From the NCBI GenBank assembly GCA_036444495.1, contig JAZGBC010000160.1:1-45268 (forward strand): 45,268 bases of DNA. Reading direction: 5' to 3'. The position numbers and the translations under genes are program-made. Of this stretch, positions 25,148 to 34,208 are shown one piece after another. The DNA is from JAZGBC01 sp036444495 (GTDB lineage Bacteria > Pseudomonadota > Alphaproteobacteria > Kiloniellales > J153). Positions within the stretch are counted from its first letter, which is position 1; every line of letters starts with the position of its first letter. Below the pieces are notes generated by a model, which saw only the letters and a program-made list of their open reading frames with translations, was not told the origin of the DNA and did no database searches.

Positions 25148-25846
25148 ATGATCGAGGTGCGGCGATTCGACGCACTCGGCCGGTTCGACAACGACTGGCT
25201 GTCGGCGCGATATCATTTCAGCTTTGCGGGCTACCACGACCCGACGCGCAGCGGGGTCGGCCCGCTCTTGGTCTGGAACGACGATACGATCCAGCCGGGC
25301 CGCGGCTTCGACCTGCACGGCCACCGCGACATGGAGATCGTCACCTACGTGCGGTCCGGCGCCATCAGTCACGAGGACCACTTGGGCAACCGGGGGCGCA
25401 CCGAGGCTGGCGACGTCCAGGTCATGTCCGCCGGCACGGGCATCCGCCACGCGGAGTTCAACCTGGAGCCGGAGATCACCCAGATCTTCCAGATCTGGAT
25501 CGAGACGGCGGAACAGGGCCTGGCGCCCCGCTGGGAGCAGCGCCGCTTTCCCAAGGCCGAGCGCGAGGGGGTGCTCACTCCGCTCGCCTCGGGCCGAGCG
25601 GGCGATGAGGGTGCGCTCAAGATCTATCAGGACGCGGCGATCCTGGGGGCCACGCTGAACGAAGGGCAAAGCGTCACCCATCGCCTGGACGCCGGCCGCC
25701 GTGCCTATCTCGTGCCGGCGCGCGGAAGCATCGAGGTCAACGGCACCCGGGTTGAGGCGCGCGACGGCGTGACGATCACGGACGAAACGGAGATCACCAT
25801 CGGCGCGCTGGAGGACTCCGAAATCCTGCTCGCCGACTTGCCGTAA
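25148..25846 (+). CDS. Pirin family protein (quercetinase-like bicupin)
   Basis: 232 aa with a strong RBS (AAGGAGGTCC) before the ATG. The N-terminal cupin carries the metal ligands in FDLHGHRDMEIVTYV (His-x-His) and GTGIRHAEFN (His-x-Glu). The second cupin, after residue 140, lacks them. Bacterial pirins bind Fe and several, such as YhhW, show quercetin 2,3-dioxygenase activity; the physiological substrate is unknown. It is first in a run of four plus-strand genes (pirin, DoxX, glutathionyl-hydroquinone reductase, CDGSH-GltS) that shares a theme of quinone, thiol and redox stress. Confidence 0.93.
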   Translation: MIEVRRFDALGRFDNDWLSARYHFSFAGYHDPTRSGVGPLLVWNDDTIQPGRGFDLHGHRDMEIVTYVRSGAISHEDHLGNRGRTEAGDVQVMSAGTGIRHAEFNLEPEITQIFQIWIETAEQGLAPRWEQRRFPKAEREGVLTPLASGRAGDEGALKIYQDAAILGATLNEGQSVTHRLDAGRRAYLVPARGSIEVNGTRVEARDGVTITDETEITIGALEDSEILLADLP

Positions 25847-25890
25847 AGGCGGATGCGGCGATCACGCTAAGTCACGAAGGAGGAAGAGTT

Positions 25891-26364
25891 ATGACCGATA
25901 CAACCAGCGAGCCCCGCCTGATCGTCCCGGCGCTGGGGCCGCTTTATGCGAATCTCTCGCGCTGGAGCTATCCCATCATCCGGTTTTTCACGGGACTCAT
26001 CCTCGTGCCCCACGGGGCGCAGAAGCTGTTCGGCTGGTTCGGCGGCTACGGCCTGGAAGGCACCGGCGGTTATCTTTCCAAGAGCCTGGGGCTCGAGCCG
26101 GGCGTGTTCTGGGCGGCGCTGGTGGGCGGCACGGAGTTCTTCGGCGGGCTGCTCCTGGCCATTGGCCTGCTGACACGACCCGCCGCCGTGGGCGTGGTCA
26201 TCGTCATGGCAGTGGCCGTCTTCGCCGTGCATCTGCCGAACGGCTTCTTCTGGGGCGCGGGCGGCTACGAGTATCCGCTGCTCTGGGGCCTACTTGCTCT
26301 AGCCATCGCGTTCCGGGGCGGGGCGGAGATGTCGCTCGACCGCATGATCGGCCGCGAGTTCTGA
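25891..26364 (+). CDS. DoxX family membrane protein
   Basis: 157 aa with four membrane helices. The DoxX pattern is IIRFFTGLILVPHGAQKLFG, then WFGGYGLEGTGGYLSKSLGL, GGTEFFGGLLLAIGLLTRPA, and a Gly-rich loop NGFFWGAGGYEYPLLWG. DoxX relatives are linked with redox and thiol stress at the membrane; no biochemical role is certain. An RBS (AAGGAGGAAGAG) precedes the ATG, and the gene is 44 nt from pirin and 24 nt from the next gene, so it is in the same operon. Confidence 0.92.
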   Translation: MTDTTSEPRLIVPALGPLYANLSRWSYPIIRFFTGLILVPHGAQKLFGWFGGYGLEGTGGYLSKSLGLEPGVFWAALVGGTEFFGGLLLAIGLLTRPAAVGVVIVMAVAVFAVHLPNGFFWGAGGYEYPLLWGLLALAIAFRGGAEMSLDRMIGREF

Positions 26365-26388
26365 ACGAAAAAGGCCGGAGCGAAGATC

Positions 26389-27405
26389 ATGGGCCTTTTG
26401 GTCGACGGGGTTTGGCAGGACCGCTGGTACGACACGAGGAAGACCGGCGGGCGCTTCGTCCGGCAACGGACCGCTTTCCGCAATTGGGTGACGCCGGACG
26501 GGGCGCCGGGCCCGAGCGGCGAAGGCGGCTTCAAGGCCGAGCCGGGGCGCTATCATCTCTACGTCTCGCTCGCCTGCCCTTGGGCGCACCGCACGCTGAT
26601 CTTCCGCAGGCTCAAACGGCTGGAGGAAATTATCTCCCTCTCGGTCGTGCACTGGCACATGGGCGAGCAGGGTTGGGAGTTCCGCGACGGCCCGGGCTGC
26701 ATCCCCGATGACGTAAACGGCGCGCGCGCCCTGCACGAGGTCTACACCAAGGCCAAGCCCGATTACACGGGCCGGGTGACCGTGCCCCTGCTCTGGGACA
26801 AGGAGCGCCGGACCATCGTCAACAACGAGTCCTCCGAGATCATCCGCATGTTCAACTCGGCGTTCGATGCCTGGGGCGATGCAACGCTGGACTTTTGCCC
26901 CGAAGAGCTGCGTGCCGAGATCGACGCGATCAACGAGCGGGTCTACGACACTATCAACAACGGAGTCTACAAGGCCGGCTTCTCCACGCGCCAGGAGGCC
27001 TATGAAGAGGCCGTTGACGCGCTCTTCGACATGCTCGACGAGCTGGAGGACCGACTGTTGCGCCAGCGCTACCTGACCGGCGATCGCATCACCGAAGCCG
27101 ACTGGCGCCTGTTCACCACGCTCCTGCGCTTCGATCCGGTCTACCTGGGCCACTTCAAGTGCAACAAGCGGCGACTCATCGACTATCCCAACCTCTGGGG
27201 CTTCACGCGCGAGCTCTATCAGGTGCCCGGCGTGGCCGAGACCGTGAACCTGCACCACATCAAGCAGCACTATTACGGTAGCCACAAAACCGTGAACCCG
27301 AGCGGCATTGTGCCCAAGGGCCCGGAGATCGATTTCACGGAACCTCACGGGCGCGAAAGACCAAAGAGGAAAGATATTGAGACATGGGAGGTGACAAGAG
27401 CATGA
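26389..27405 (+). CDS. Glutathionyl-hydroquinone reductase (Xi-class GST, YqjG/EcmB type)
   Basis: 338 aa, close to the usual 320-340. The catalytic cysteine is Cys63 in SLACPWAHRTLIFRRLK. The Xi-class WV/GxF segment (GGFKAEPGRYHLYVS) and VPLLWDKERRTIVNNESSEI, then IRMFNS, are plain, as is the C-terminal all-helical domain. These enzymes reduce glutathionyl-hydroquinones using glutathione and so recycle quinone adducts. This supports the reading of the operon as a quinone- or electrophile-response unit. The stop overlaps the following start as ATGA, so translation is coupled to the CDGSH fusion protein. Confidence 0.92.
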   Translation: MGLLVDGVWQDRWYDTRKTGGRFVRQRTAFRNWVTPDGAPGPSGEGGFKAEPGRYHLYVSLACPWAHRTLIFRRLKRLEEIISLSVVHWHMGEQGWEFRDGPGCIPDDVNGARALHEVYTKAKPDYTGRVTVPLLWDKERRTIVNNESSEIIRMFNSAFDAWGDATLDFCPEELRAEIDAINERVYDTINNGVYKAGFSTRQEAYEEAVDALFDMLDELEDRLLRQRYLTGDRITEADWRLFTTLLRFDPVYLGHFKCNKRRLIDYPNLWGFTRELYQVPGVAETVNLHHIKQHYYGSHKTVNPSGIVPKGPEIDFTEPHGRERPKRKDIETWEVTRA

Positions 27406-28940
27406 ACCGGCCCGCCGTTGCCGATACAAAGCCCAAGGCGGTCATGCTGGAAGCCGGCCAAGACTATCACTGGTGCGCCTGCGGCCTGTCGCGAAACCAG
27501 CCCTTTTGCGATGGCTCGCACCGGAACACGCCCTTCACGCCCCTGGCCTTTACAGCCGAAGAAAGTGGCGAGGCCCATCTCTGCATGTGCAAGCGCACGG
27601 GCAATGCCCCCTATTGCGACGGCGCGCACACCAAGCTGGACAGCGAAGACGCCAAGGCTCCGGAACCGTCCACCACCTCGGGCGACTGGCCGCCTGAGGC
27701 GGTGCCCACACCGGAGGAACCTACCCTTAAATACATCCACGACCTGGCGCGCGACGGCTTGAACAAAGTCGGCGGCCATGGGGAGATGGGAGCCATGGGC
27801 GTGCCGCGCTCGGCGCTGCCCCTATGGGACGACATCCAGATCCTGGCGGCGCAGTTCGCAACAAAACCCTTGATGGACGATGCCGCGGTGGGCACGGACC
27901 TGGTCATCGGCCCGAACGCCAGGAAGCCCCTTCATCTGAAGATTCCGCTGTTCGTCTCCGATATGAGTTTCGGCGCACTGTCGGAGGAAGCCAAGATCGC
28001 CATGGCCAAGGGCGCCGAGATTGCGGGGACCGGAATCTGCTCCGGCGAGGGCGGCATGCTGCCGGAGGAGCAGGCGGCCAACAGCCGCTATTTCTATGAA
28101 CTGGCCTCGGCGAAGTTCGGCTATAGCGAGGAACACCTCCCCCGGGTCCAGGCCTTCCATTTCAAGGGCGGCCAGGGCGCCAAGACCGGCACCGGCGGCC
28201 ACCTGCCCGCGAGTAAGGTGACCGGCAAGATCGCCGAGGTGCGTGGCCTGCCGGAGAGAACGGCCGCGATCTCGCCACCGACCTTCGCGGGCCTCGAAAC
28301 GCCCGCGGATTTTCGAAGCTTCGCGGATCGCGTCCGCGAGATTACCGGCGGCATACCGATCGGCTTCAAGATGTCGGCCAATCACATCGAGCCTGACATA
28401 GATTTCGCGGTTGAGGCGGGGGCCGACTACATTATTCTCGACGGGCGCGGCGGCGGCACCGGCGCGGCCCCTCTCCTATTCCGCGACAACATCTCGGTCC
28501 CGACCATACCGGCCCTGGCTCGCGCCCGGCATCACCTCGACAAGGACGGGCGCCGGGACATCACCTTGATCGTGACCGGCGGGCTTCGCGTTCCCGCGGA
28601 CTTCATCAAAGCCTTGTGCCTGGGCGCCGACGGTATCGCGCTCGCCAACTCCGCAATGCAGGCAATCGGCTGTGTGGGGGCGCGAATGTGCAACAGCAAC
28701 AACTGTCCCGCCGGCGTGGCGACACAGAAGCCGGAACTCCGCGCCCGACTGGACGTGGCGGAATCCGCCGCCCGGCTTGCGCGTTTCCTGCAAGCCTCGG
28801 TCGCGCTCATGAAGGTGATGGCCCGGGCCTGCGGGCATAATCACCTGAGGGACTTCAACAGGGACGACATCACAACCTGGAAAAGGGATATGGCGGACCT
28901 CGCCGAAATCTCCTTTGCCGGCTTCGACCCGGCCCGGTAG
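27402..28940 (+). CDS. Tandem CDGSH iron-sulfur domain fused to a glutamate-synthase-like FMN domain
   Basis: 512 aa from the ATG at 27402, which sits in the stop of the preceding gene behind GGGAGGTGAC. Two CDGSH-type [2Fe-2S] sites lie in the first 80 residues: Cys25-x-Cys27...Cys36-DGS-His40, and Cys61-x-Cys63...Cys72-DGA-His76. The remainder is a glutamate synthase alpha-like TIM barrel, including LFVSDMSFGALSEEAKIAMA, GEGGMLPEEQ, FKGGQGAKTGTGGHLP, DGRGGGTGAAP and the three-cysteine [3Fe-4S]-type motif CVGARMCNSNNCPAGVATQ. No glutaminase domain is present. A redox flavoenzyme with two cluster types is implied, fed by an unknown donor. Its product is unknown. Confidence 0.9.
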   Translation: MNRPAVADTKPKAVMLEAGQDYHWCACGLSRNQPFCDGSHRNTPFTPLAFTAEESGEAHLCMCKRTGNAPYCDGAHTKLDSEDAKAPEPSTTSGDWPPEAVPTPEEPTLKYIHDLARDGLNKVGGHGEMGAMGVPRSALPLWDDIQILAAQFATKPLMDDAAVGTDLVIGPNARKPLHLKIPLFVSDMSFGALSEEAKIAMAKGAEIAGTGICSGEGGMLPEEQAANSRYFYELASAKFGYSEEHLPRVQAFHFKGGQGAKTGTGGHLPASKVTGKIAEVRGLPERTAAISPPTFAGLETPADFRSFADRVREITGGIPIGFKMSANHIEPDIDFAVEAGADYIILDGRGGGTGAAPLLFRDNISVPTIPALARARHHLDKDGRRDITLIVTGGLRVPADFIKALCLGADGIALANSAMQAIGCVGARMCNSNNCPAGVATQKPELRARLDVAESAARLARFLQASVALMKVMARACGHNHLRDFNRDDITTWKRDMADLAEISFAGFDPAR

Positions 28941-29035
28941 CCACACTCGCAGCCGAAGGTAGCAGCGCGCGCCTAGGTTCTGGCGGCGCGGCGACTCTGT
29001 GATATAGAGGGCACGCCCGTGCCACCCAATACGGA

Positions 29036-31531
29036 TTGACGCAAGTGTCCATTCGCGTTCCCGCCGGATTCCTTCTTCTACTCTCGATCCTCTGGCTGGC
29101 CGGCTCCGGGCCTGCCCAGGCTCAACAGACGAGCCGCCCCTTCGGCAAGGTGGTCGAGGAATGGAATCGGGCCTTCGACCTGGTGGCCGGGGAGACCGCC
29201 GGGCCGGAACTGACCGAACCGCGTGCCGAAAAACTCAAGGACCGTCTCGCCAAGATCGAAACCGAGGCGCGCGAGATCAAAGCCACGGCCCAGGTCGAAA
29301 TGGAGCCGATCCAGGGACGGCTCGACGCGCTTGGGCCGCCGCCCGGCGAAGACGACCCCCCTGAAGCCGCGGAGATCGCAGAACAGCGCCGCAAGATCGG
29401 CGAGGAAATCACGTTCTACGAAGCCCGGGTCAAGCAGGCGGACCTAGCCCTGGCGCGGGCCCAGGAACTCCACCAGGAGATTATCTCGCGCACCCTGGCG
29501 CGGTCGATCGAGCAGCTCTCCGAAAGGTATCCCTTCCCGCTCGCGCCGGACACGCTCGCCACGGCGATACCGGAATTTTTCCAGATCTTGGCGCTCATCG
29601 CCCGCTCGCCCGCGGAATGGTGGGGCTCGCTGAGCGAGGCACAGAAAGAGCAAGTCGTCTTCTACCGCTTTGCCTTGGTCCTCCTGTTCGCCGTCATTTT
29701 TGGCTGGGGAATCCGGCGCGCCCTTTTGCGTTGGTTCGGCCGCGATCCCGCGATGCAGGAGCCGAGCTACACACGGCGCCTGACGGGTGCCATCGCCGAC
29801 GGCTTGGCGCACGGGATCGTGCCGTCGCTGATCCTGGCCGGGTTCCTGGCGCGCGTGTTGAGCGGCGAGTCCTTGATCAGCGGCCGCTTTGCCGAGGTCG
29901 TCGTCAACTTCTGCGCCGTCACGATCATGTTTATCCTGGCCTGGGCCCTGCCCCGGGCCGTGCTCGCCCCCGACTTGCCGGCCTGGCGCCTGATCCCGAT
30001 TAGCGCGCCCAATGCGCGTAGGCTCAGCCGTCGTGTTACCTTTCTCGCCGCGGTCTTTGCCGTCGACCTGTTTCTCGCGGCCTCGACCCGGGACCTGGTC
30101 CTGTCGAAGGAGTTGGTCTCCCTTTACACGCTGTTCAGCAAGGTACTGGAAGCCGGCCTCATCCTCGCTCTCATGCAGGGGCATCTGTGGGCCTACGACG
30201 AGACGGCGGCGCCGGACGAAGCCGAAAGAGAGACCGCGAGGAGCGCGGGCGGTTGGGGCTTTTGGGCCACGATTAGGCGGGCGATCAGCCTGATCGCGGC
30301 AGCGGCGGCCATTTCCGCGCTCGGAGGATACGCTAGCGCCAGCAACTATCTCGCCGAAAATCTCGTTATCAGCGGGATGATCGTCGGCGCCCTGGTGTTG
30401 CTGCGCGGACTGCTACGCGAGCTCATAGGGGTGGCGCTACGCTCGGGGCTGCTTCAGGCGGCCCTGGCAATCCCGCACAAGGCGCGCAGCCGCTACAAGT
30501 TCTGGCTTCGCGGCCTGCTCGACCTGGGGATTTACCTGGGCGGACTGGTCCTGATCCTCATCGTCTGGGGCGTGGCGCCCCGGGACATCTGGAGTTGGGC
30601 CGGAAAAACCTGGCGCGGCGTCACCATCGGCAACGTCACAATTTCGCTGGGCGACATTCTGGTCGCGATCGCCGTTTTCGTTGTGACACTGACCGTAACC
30701 CGCATGATTCAGCGGTTCCTGACCGAGCGGGTCTTTCCGCACACCGACCTGGACATGGGCGTGCGGAATTCGCTCTCGACCGGTCTGGGGTACACAGGGC
30801 TGGTGCTGGCCCTGGCGTTGGCCATCGCGGCGGTCGGATTCGATCTGTCGAATATCGCGATCATCGCCGGCGCCCTGTCGGTGGGTATCGGCTTCGGCCT
30901 GCAGAATGTGGTCAACAACTTTGTCTCCGGCCTCATCCTCCTGATCGAGCGGCCGATCAAGGTCGGCGACTGGATCATGGTGGGCGGAAACGAAGGCTAC
31001 GTCCGGCGAATCAACGTGCGTTCCACCGAAATCGAGACCTTTCGCCGCGCCGCCGTCATCGTGCCAAACAGCGAGCTCATTTCCGGCGCTGTAACCAATT
31101 GGACCTACAAGGACCGCTTCGGGCGCGTCGAGGTTCCCGTCGGGGTTGCCTATGGTTCGGACGTGGCCCAGGTCATGGACGTACTTCAGCGCTGCCTGGA
31201 GGACCACGAGTCGATCCTGGCCCAGCCCGAACCCTACGTCCTGTTCAAGGGTTTCGGCGACAGCTCGCTCGATTTCGAAGCCCGAGGGCATATCGCCAAC
31301 GTGGAATACCGGGTGGTCGTGCAAAGCGATCTGCGCTTCGCTATCTACCAGGCCTTCGCAGAGGCCGGGATCGAGATCCCCTTCCCCCAGCGCGACTTGC
31401 ACATCAAGGGCGTGGAGAATCTGAACGAGGAGATCGCAGGGCGGACGCCCGGAGATGCGGACGCTCCCCGAAGCGGTGCAACGCCCACGACGCACCGGGT
31501 CCGGACCGGCCCCAGCGGCGCGGAGGAATAG
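29036..31531 (+). CDS. MscS-family mechanosensitive channel with DUF3772-type periplasmic N-terminus
   Basis: 831 aa. The start is uncertain: a TTG at 29036 or a GTG at 29045, neither with a clear RBS. A signal peptide (FLLLLSILWLAGSGPAQAQ) leads into a charged coiled-coil-like periplasmic region (residues 30-165) of the DUF3772/MscK type. About ten membrane helices follow. The conserved MscS pore is AIAAVGFDLSNIAIIAGALS, GIGFGLQNVVNNFVSGLILL, IERPIKVGDWI, and the cytoplasmic beta domain continues to about 800. Such large MscS relatives are gated by tension or ions and protect against osmotic downshock. It is monocistronic. Confidence 0.92.
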   Translation: MTQVSIRVPAGFLLLLSILWLAGSGPAQAQQTSRPFGKVVEEWNRAFDLVAGETAGPELTEPRAEKLKDRLAKIETEAREIKATAQVEMEPIQGRLDALGPPPGEDDPPEAAEIAEQRRKIGEEITFYEARVKQADLALARAQELHQEIISRTLARSIEQLSERYPFPLAPDTLATAIPEFFQILALIARSPAEWWGSLSEAQKEQVVFYRFALVLLFAVIFGWGIRRALLRWFGRDPAMQEPSYTRRLTGAIADGLAHGIVPSLILAGFLARVLSGESLISGRFAEVVVNFCAVTIMFILAWALPRAVLAPDLPAWRLIPISAPNARRLSRRVTFLAAVFAVDLFLAASTRDLVLSKELVSLYTLFSKVLEAGLILALMQGHLWAYDETAAPDEAERETARSAGGWGFWATIRRAISLIAAAAAISALGGYASASNYLAENLVISGMIVGALVLLRGLLRELIGVALRSGLLQAALAIPHKARSRYKFWLRGLLDLGIYLGGLVLILIVWGVAPRDIWSWAGKTWRGVTIGNVTISLGDILVAIAVFVVTLTVTRMIQRFLTERVFPHTDLDMGVRNSLSTGLGYTGLVLALALAIAAVGFDLSNIAIIAGALSVGIGFGLQNVVNNFVSGLILLIERPIKVGDWIMVGGNEGYVRRINVRSTEIETFRRAAVIVPNSELISGAVTNWTYKDRFGRVEVPVGVAYGSDVAQVMDVLQRCLEDHESILAQPEPYVLFKGFGDSSLDFEARGHIANVEYRVVVQSDLRFAIYQAFAEAGIEIPFPQRDLHIKGVENLNEEIAGRTPGDADAPRSGATPTTHRVRTGPSGAEE

Positions 31532-31546
31532 AACCGGTCATTGAGC

Positions 31547-31625
31547 TTATACCTCGAACTCGGCGACGAGCGGCGCATGGTGCGACGCCGGGCCCGCGTC
31601 GAGATCAAAGAACCTAATCCCGCTC
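31547..31625 (-). pseudogene. Possible C-terminal remnant of an endonuclease/exonuclease/phosphatase gene
   Basis: On the reverse strand, frame-locked to a TAA at 31549-31547, the sequence reads IRFFDLDAGPASHHAPLVAE, then FEV and stop. The SHHAPLVAEF tail resembles the C-terminus of the EEP (Mg-dependent nuclease/phosphatase) family, where S-D-H-x-P-L-V ends the fold. No upstream coding sequence in this frame survives, as the DUF924 gene occupies it. It could be a fortuitous frame, but the family-like pattern is unusually good for 23 codons. There is no start codon of its own. Confidence 0.35.
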
Positions 31626-32150
31626 GGCGAGGAAGGCCTCTTCCTCGGGCCTGTTCTCGCGCCCCAGGATGGCGTTGCGGTGGGGGAAACGGCCAAAGCG
31701 GGCGATGATGTCCCGGTGATGCACGGCCCACTTGTGGAAGTCTGGGTTGTCGGTCAGGGGGCGCGTGAGCTCCACCGCCAGCTCCTTGTCTTCGAGTGAC
31801 TCGCTGTGCAGGAGCGGCAGGTAGAGGATGCCGCGCTGATTGTGGGTCAGTTTCCGGTCGAAACCTTGTTCGATCGCGTGGCCGGTAATCGCGCGGGCCA
31901 TCTCGTCGGTAGCATAGGTCCGCTGATCGCCGCGGAAAATGTTGCGCGGCGTCTGGTCCAGCAGCACGAGGAGGGCAAGGCAGCCTTCCGCGCTGTCCCG
32001 CCAGGAATCGAGCTCGCCAGCCGCGGCCTTTTCGTGCAGCGCGCCGAGGCGCTCGCGCACCTGCCGGTCAAGGTCCGTATCCTGCTCGAACCACTTCTCC
32101 GCCATGCCCGGCGCGAACCAGAAGCCCAGGATGTCGTCGATTTCGGACAT
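31614..32150 (-). CDS. DUF924 family protein
   Basis: 178 aa, all-helical, cytoplasmic. DUF924 landmarks are DILGFWFAPGMAEKWFEQDT near the N-terminus, EGCLALLVLLDQTPRNIFRG, DQRTYATDEMAR, GILYLPLLHSESLEDKELAV and RFGRFPHRNAILGRENRPEE. The domain resembles TPR-like folds; no function is known. The ATG at 32150 is used; the end at 31614 is family-like. The gene stands alone between the MscS channel and the SDR gene; the 104-bp gap to the latter holds nothing I can recognise. Confidence 0.92.
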   Translation of the reverse strand: MSEIDDILGFWFAPGMAEKWFEQDTDLDRQVRERLGALHEKAAAGELDSWRDSAEGCLALLVLLDQTPRNIFRGDQRTYATDEMARAITGHAIEQGFDRKLTHNQRGILYLPLLHSESLEDKELAVELTRPLTDNPDFHKWAVHHRDIIARFGRFPHRNAILGRENRPEEEAFLAERD

Positions 32151-32254
32151 GGGGCATTGTAACGCCGAGCGATGCCCCGTCCATGGTCATGGCGGCGCGC
32201 GCTCATCGATGCGCCCCGAAATACCTCCGCCAAATCGGCCCGCTGCGAGTTGGG

Positions 32255-33013
32255 TTACACCAGCGTGCGGCCGCCATCGACGTAGATGGTCTGGCCGGTG
32301 ATGAAGGCGCCCGCCGGTGAGGCGAGCAGCAGGACCGTTCCCACCAGATCCTCGACCGTGGCGAAGCGGCCCAGGGGGATGCGGCTCATCTGGTAGTCGT
32401 ACTTGCCGGTCTTCTTGAGAAACTCCTCGACCAGCGGGGTCGCGATCACCGCCGGACCGATGGCGTTCACCGTCACCCCGAGCGGGGCCCATTCCAGCGC
32501 CAGCACGCGGATCAGATGCGAGAGCGCCGCCTTGCCGCTGGCATAGGCCGCGTATTCCGGGTTGACCACCTGGCTGGAGACCGAGGCGAGGTGGATCATG
32601 CGCCCGCCGCCCCGATCGGCCATGACCCGGGCCGCTTGGCGGGAGAGGAGAAACGCGCCGGTCACGTTGGTCGCCAGCGTCTCGGCGAAGTCCTCCGCCG
32701 GAAGCTCGAGTGCCGGGGCGGTGCGGAAGATGCCCACGCTGTTGAGCAGAAGGTCCAGACGCCCGGTCAGGCCAAGCGCCGCCTTAACCGCGGCCTCGCA
32801 GGAGGCCTCGTCCCGGACATCGAGCGGGCAGGAGCCGTGGCCCTCCCCGGGCAGCCCCCCGGCCACCCCGCGCGCCGCCGCGGCGTCCTGGTCCGCCACC
32901 ATGACCCGCGCCCCGCGCTCGGCCAGCGCCTCGGCCAGCCCGGCCCCGATGCCGCCTGCAGCCCCGGCGGCGAGCACCGCCCGCCCGGCCATATCGAACA
33001 GCGGATCGGTCAT
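32255..33013 (-). CDS. SDR-family NAD(P)-dependent oxidoreductase
   Basis: 252 aa, the classical short-chain dehydrogenase length. The cofactor loop is degenerate but recognisable (AAGAAGGIGAGL for TGxxxGIG). It is followed by the acidic VMVADQD, suggesting NAD preference. The NxxG region is LLNSVGIF, the catalytic Ser is in HLASVSSQVV, and the Tyr-Lys pair is in EYAAYASGKAALSH. The substrate is unknown. It is downstream of BKACE by 31 nt on the same strand, so a natural role is oxidation of a beta-hydroxy acid to the beta-keto acid that BKACE cleaves (inference). The pair is driven from the divergent promoter at 34 kb. Confidence 0.92.
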   Translation of the reverse strand: MTDPLFDMAGRAVLAAGAAGGIGAGLAEALAERGARVMVADQDAAAARGVAGGLPGEGHGSCPLDVRDEASCEAAVKAALGLTGRLDLLLNSVGIFRTAPALELPAEDFAETLATNVTGAFLLSRQAARVMADRGGGRMIHLASVSSQVVNPEYAAYASGKAALSHLIRVLALEWAPLGVTVNAIGPAVIATPLVEEFLKKTGKYDYQMSRIPLGRFATVEDLVGTVLLLASPAGAFITGQTIYVDGGRTLV

Positions 33014-33044
33014 GGCGGCGCCGCGTTCCCGAAGCCGCCCGCGA

Positions 33045-33953
33045 TCAGACCGCGGGCCGAGGCTGGGGCGATGCCGGCATGTGCAGCATCTCGCGCGCCT
33101 CTTCCGGACTGGCCACCTCGCGCCCCAGCTCTCGCACGATGCGCACCGCGCGCTCGACCAGTTGCGCGTTGCTTTCGGCGAGCCGTCCGGGGCCGTAGTA
33201 GACGTTGTCCTCCAGCCCGACGCGGATGTTGCCGCCCATCGCCACCGCCATGGTGCTGAGCGGAAGCTGGTACTTGCCGATGCTCACGATCTGCCAACTG
33301 GAGCCCTCGGGAATGGCGTCCAGCATGGCGAGCAAATTGGCGGGGCTGGCCGGGATGCCGCCGCGGATGCCCATGACGAAGCTGAAGTGAAGCGGCGGCT
33401 CGAACACGCCTTTCTTGGCCAAATCGAGGACGTTTTCGATGTGGCTCAGGTCATAGACCTCGATCTCGTTGGCGATGCCGCGGTACTTGCAGCCCTCGAT
33501 GAACTCGGCGTTCCATTGCTTCGAATTGGAGAACAGCCACTCCTGACCCTTGTGGTCGAAGTGGAAGGTGCCGGCGTTCACGGTCAGCATGTCCGGTTGC
33601 GGCGCGATGTCCAGCAGCGCCGTACGCTCCTCCTGCTTGAAGGGCTGGCCGATGCCCTCGTCATCGAACCAGATGCCGATGCCGTTGCCCACCTGGGTGA
33701 TCATGCCGGGACAGCGGCTCATCACGCCGTCGACCACCTCGCGATAGATCGACAGGTCGCTGGAGGTGCGCCCCTTGGGGTCGCGCACGTGAATGTGGGC
33801 CACCGAGGCGCCGGCGTCGTAGCAATCGTGAAAATCGCTAATGATTTCCTCCGGTTGCTCGGGCAGGGCCGAATTCGCCTCCTTGCCGTGCAGGCCGCCG
33901 GTCGTGGCGATCGTGATGACGGCTTTTCCCGGGTTGGTCAGGTTCGGTTTCAT
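33045..33953 (-). CDS. 3-keto acid cleavage enzyme, BKACE (DUF849) family
   Basis: 302 aa from the second of two adjacent ATG codons (33956 and 33953), behind GGGAG on the reverse strand. BKACE enzymes use a divalent metal to condense a beta-keto acid with acetyl-CoA, giving acetoacetate and a new CoA ester. Metal-site features are VAHIHVRDPKGRTSSD (the HxH pair) and MLTVNAGTFHFD. The N-terminal ITIATTGGLHGKEANSALPE matches the family barrel start. The C-terminus PLSTMAVAMGGNIRVGLEDN is also typical. Substrate class cannot be read from sequence. It heads the BKACE-SDR unit, whose promoter region carries the 31-bp repeated site. Confidence 0.93.
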   Translation of the reverse strand: MKPNLTNPGKAVITIATTGGLHGKEANSALPEQPEEIISDFHDCYDAGASVAHIHVRDPKGRTSSDLSIYREVVDGVMSRCPGMITQVGNGIGIWFDDEGIGQPFKQEERTALLDIAPQPDMLTVNAGTFHFDHKGQEWLFSNSKQWNAEFIEGCKYRGIANEIEVYDLSHIENVLDLAKKGVFEPPLHFSFVMGIRGGIPASPANLLAMLDAIPEGSSWQIVSIGKYQLPLSTMAVAMGGNIRVGLEDNVYYGPGRLAESNAQLVERAVRIVRELGREVASPEEAREMLHMPASPQPRPAV

Positions 33954-34066
33954 CATCGGCCTCCCGTTCTCGTTACCCCGTTTCCCGGAGTTTCGCGGCG
34001 AAAACGGCCGGGACCCAGGAGTCCGGGCGCGACGGCTTCGCCGGACGTCAATCATGTTCGCTACGG

Positions 34067-34097
34067 AAAATGAAATCAATCGTATTGCATACCGGAA
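34067..34097. promoter_or_regulatory. Shared operator-like site, copy 1 (BKACE / TAXI divergent promoter)
   Basis: AAAATGAAATCAATCGT at 34067-34083 is followed by one variable base, then TTGCAT, two variable bases and CGGAA. The same 31-column pattern occurs at 38918-38948 with 28 identities. It includes an imperfect dyad ATGAAAT-N7-ATTGCAT, of a size used by IclR regulators. It is almost exactly midway between the BKACE start (113 nt away) and the TAXI start (112 nt away), as expected for an operator serving both arms. Confidence 0.65.
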
Positions 34098-34208
34098 CGG
34101 ATGCGCTAAAGTGAATTGGCATAAGAAAAATTGCAGAAACGCGCACCGGAAGCGGGCCCCGGCGCTTAAACGGGCTCAACCGCATGAGGTGCCAGGGAGG
34201 AACGAACC

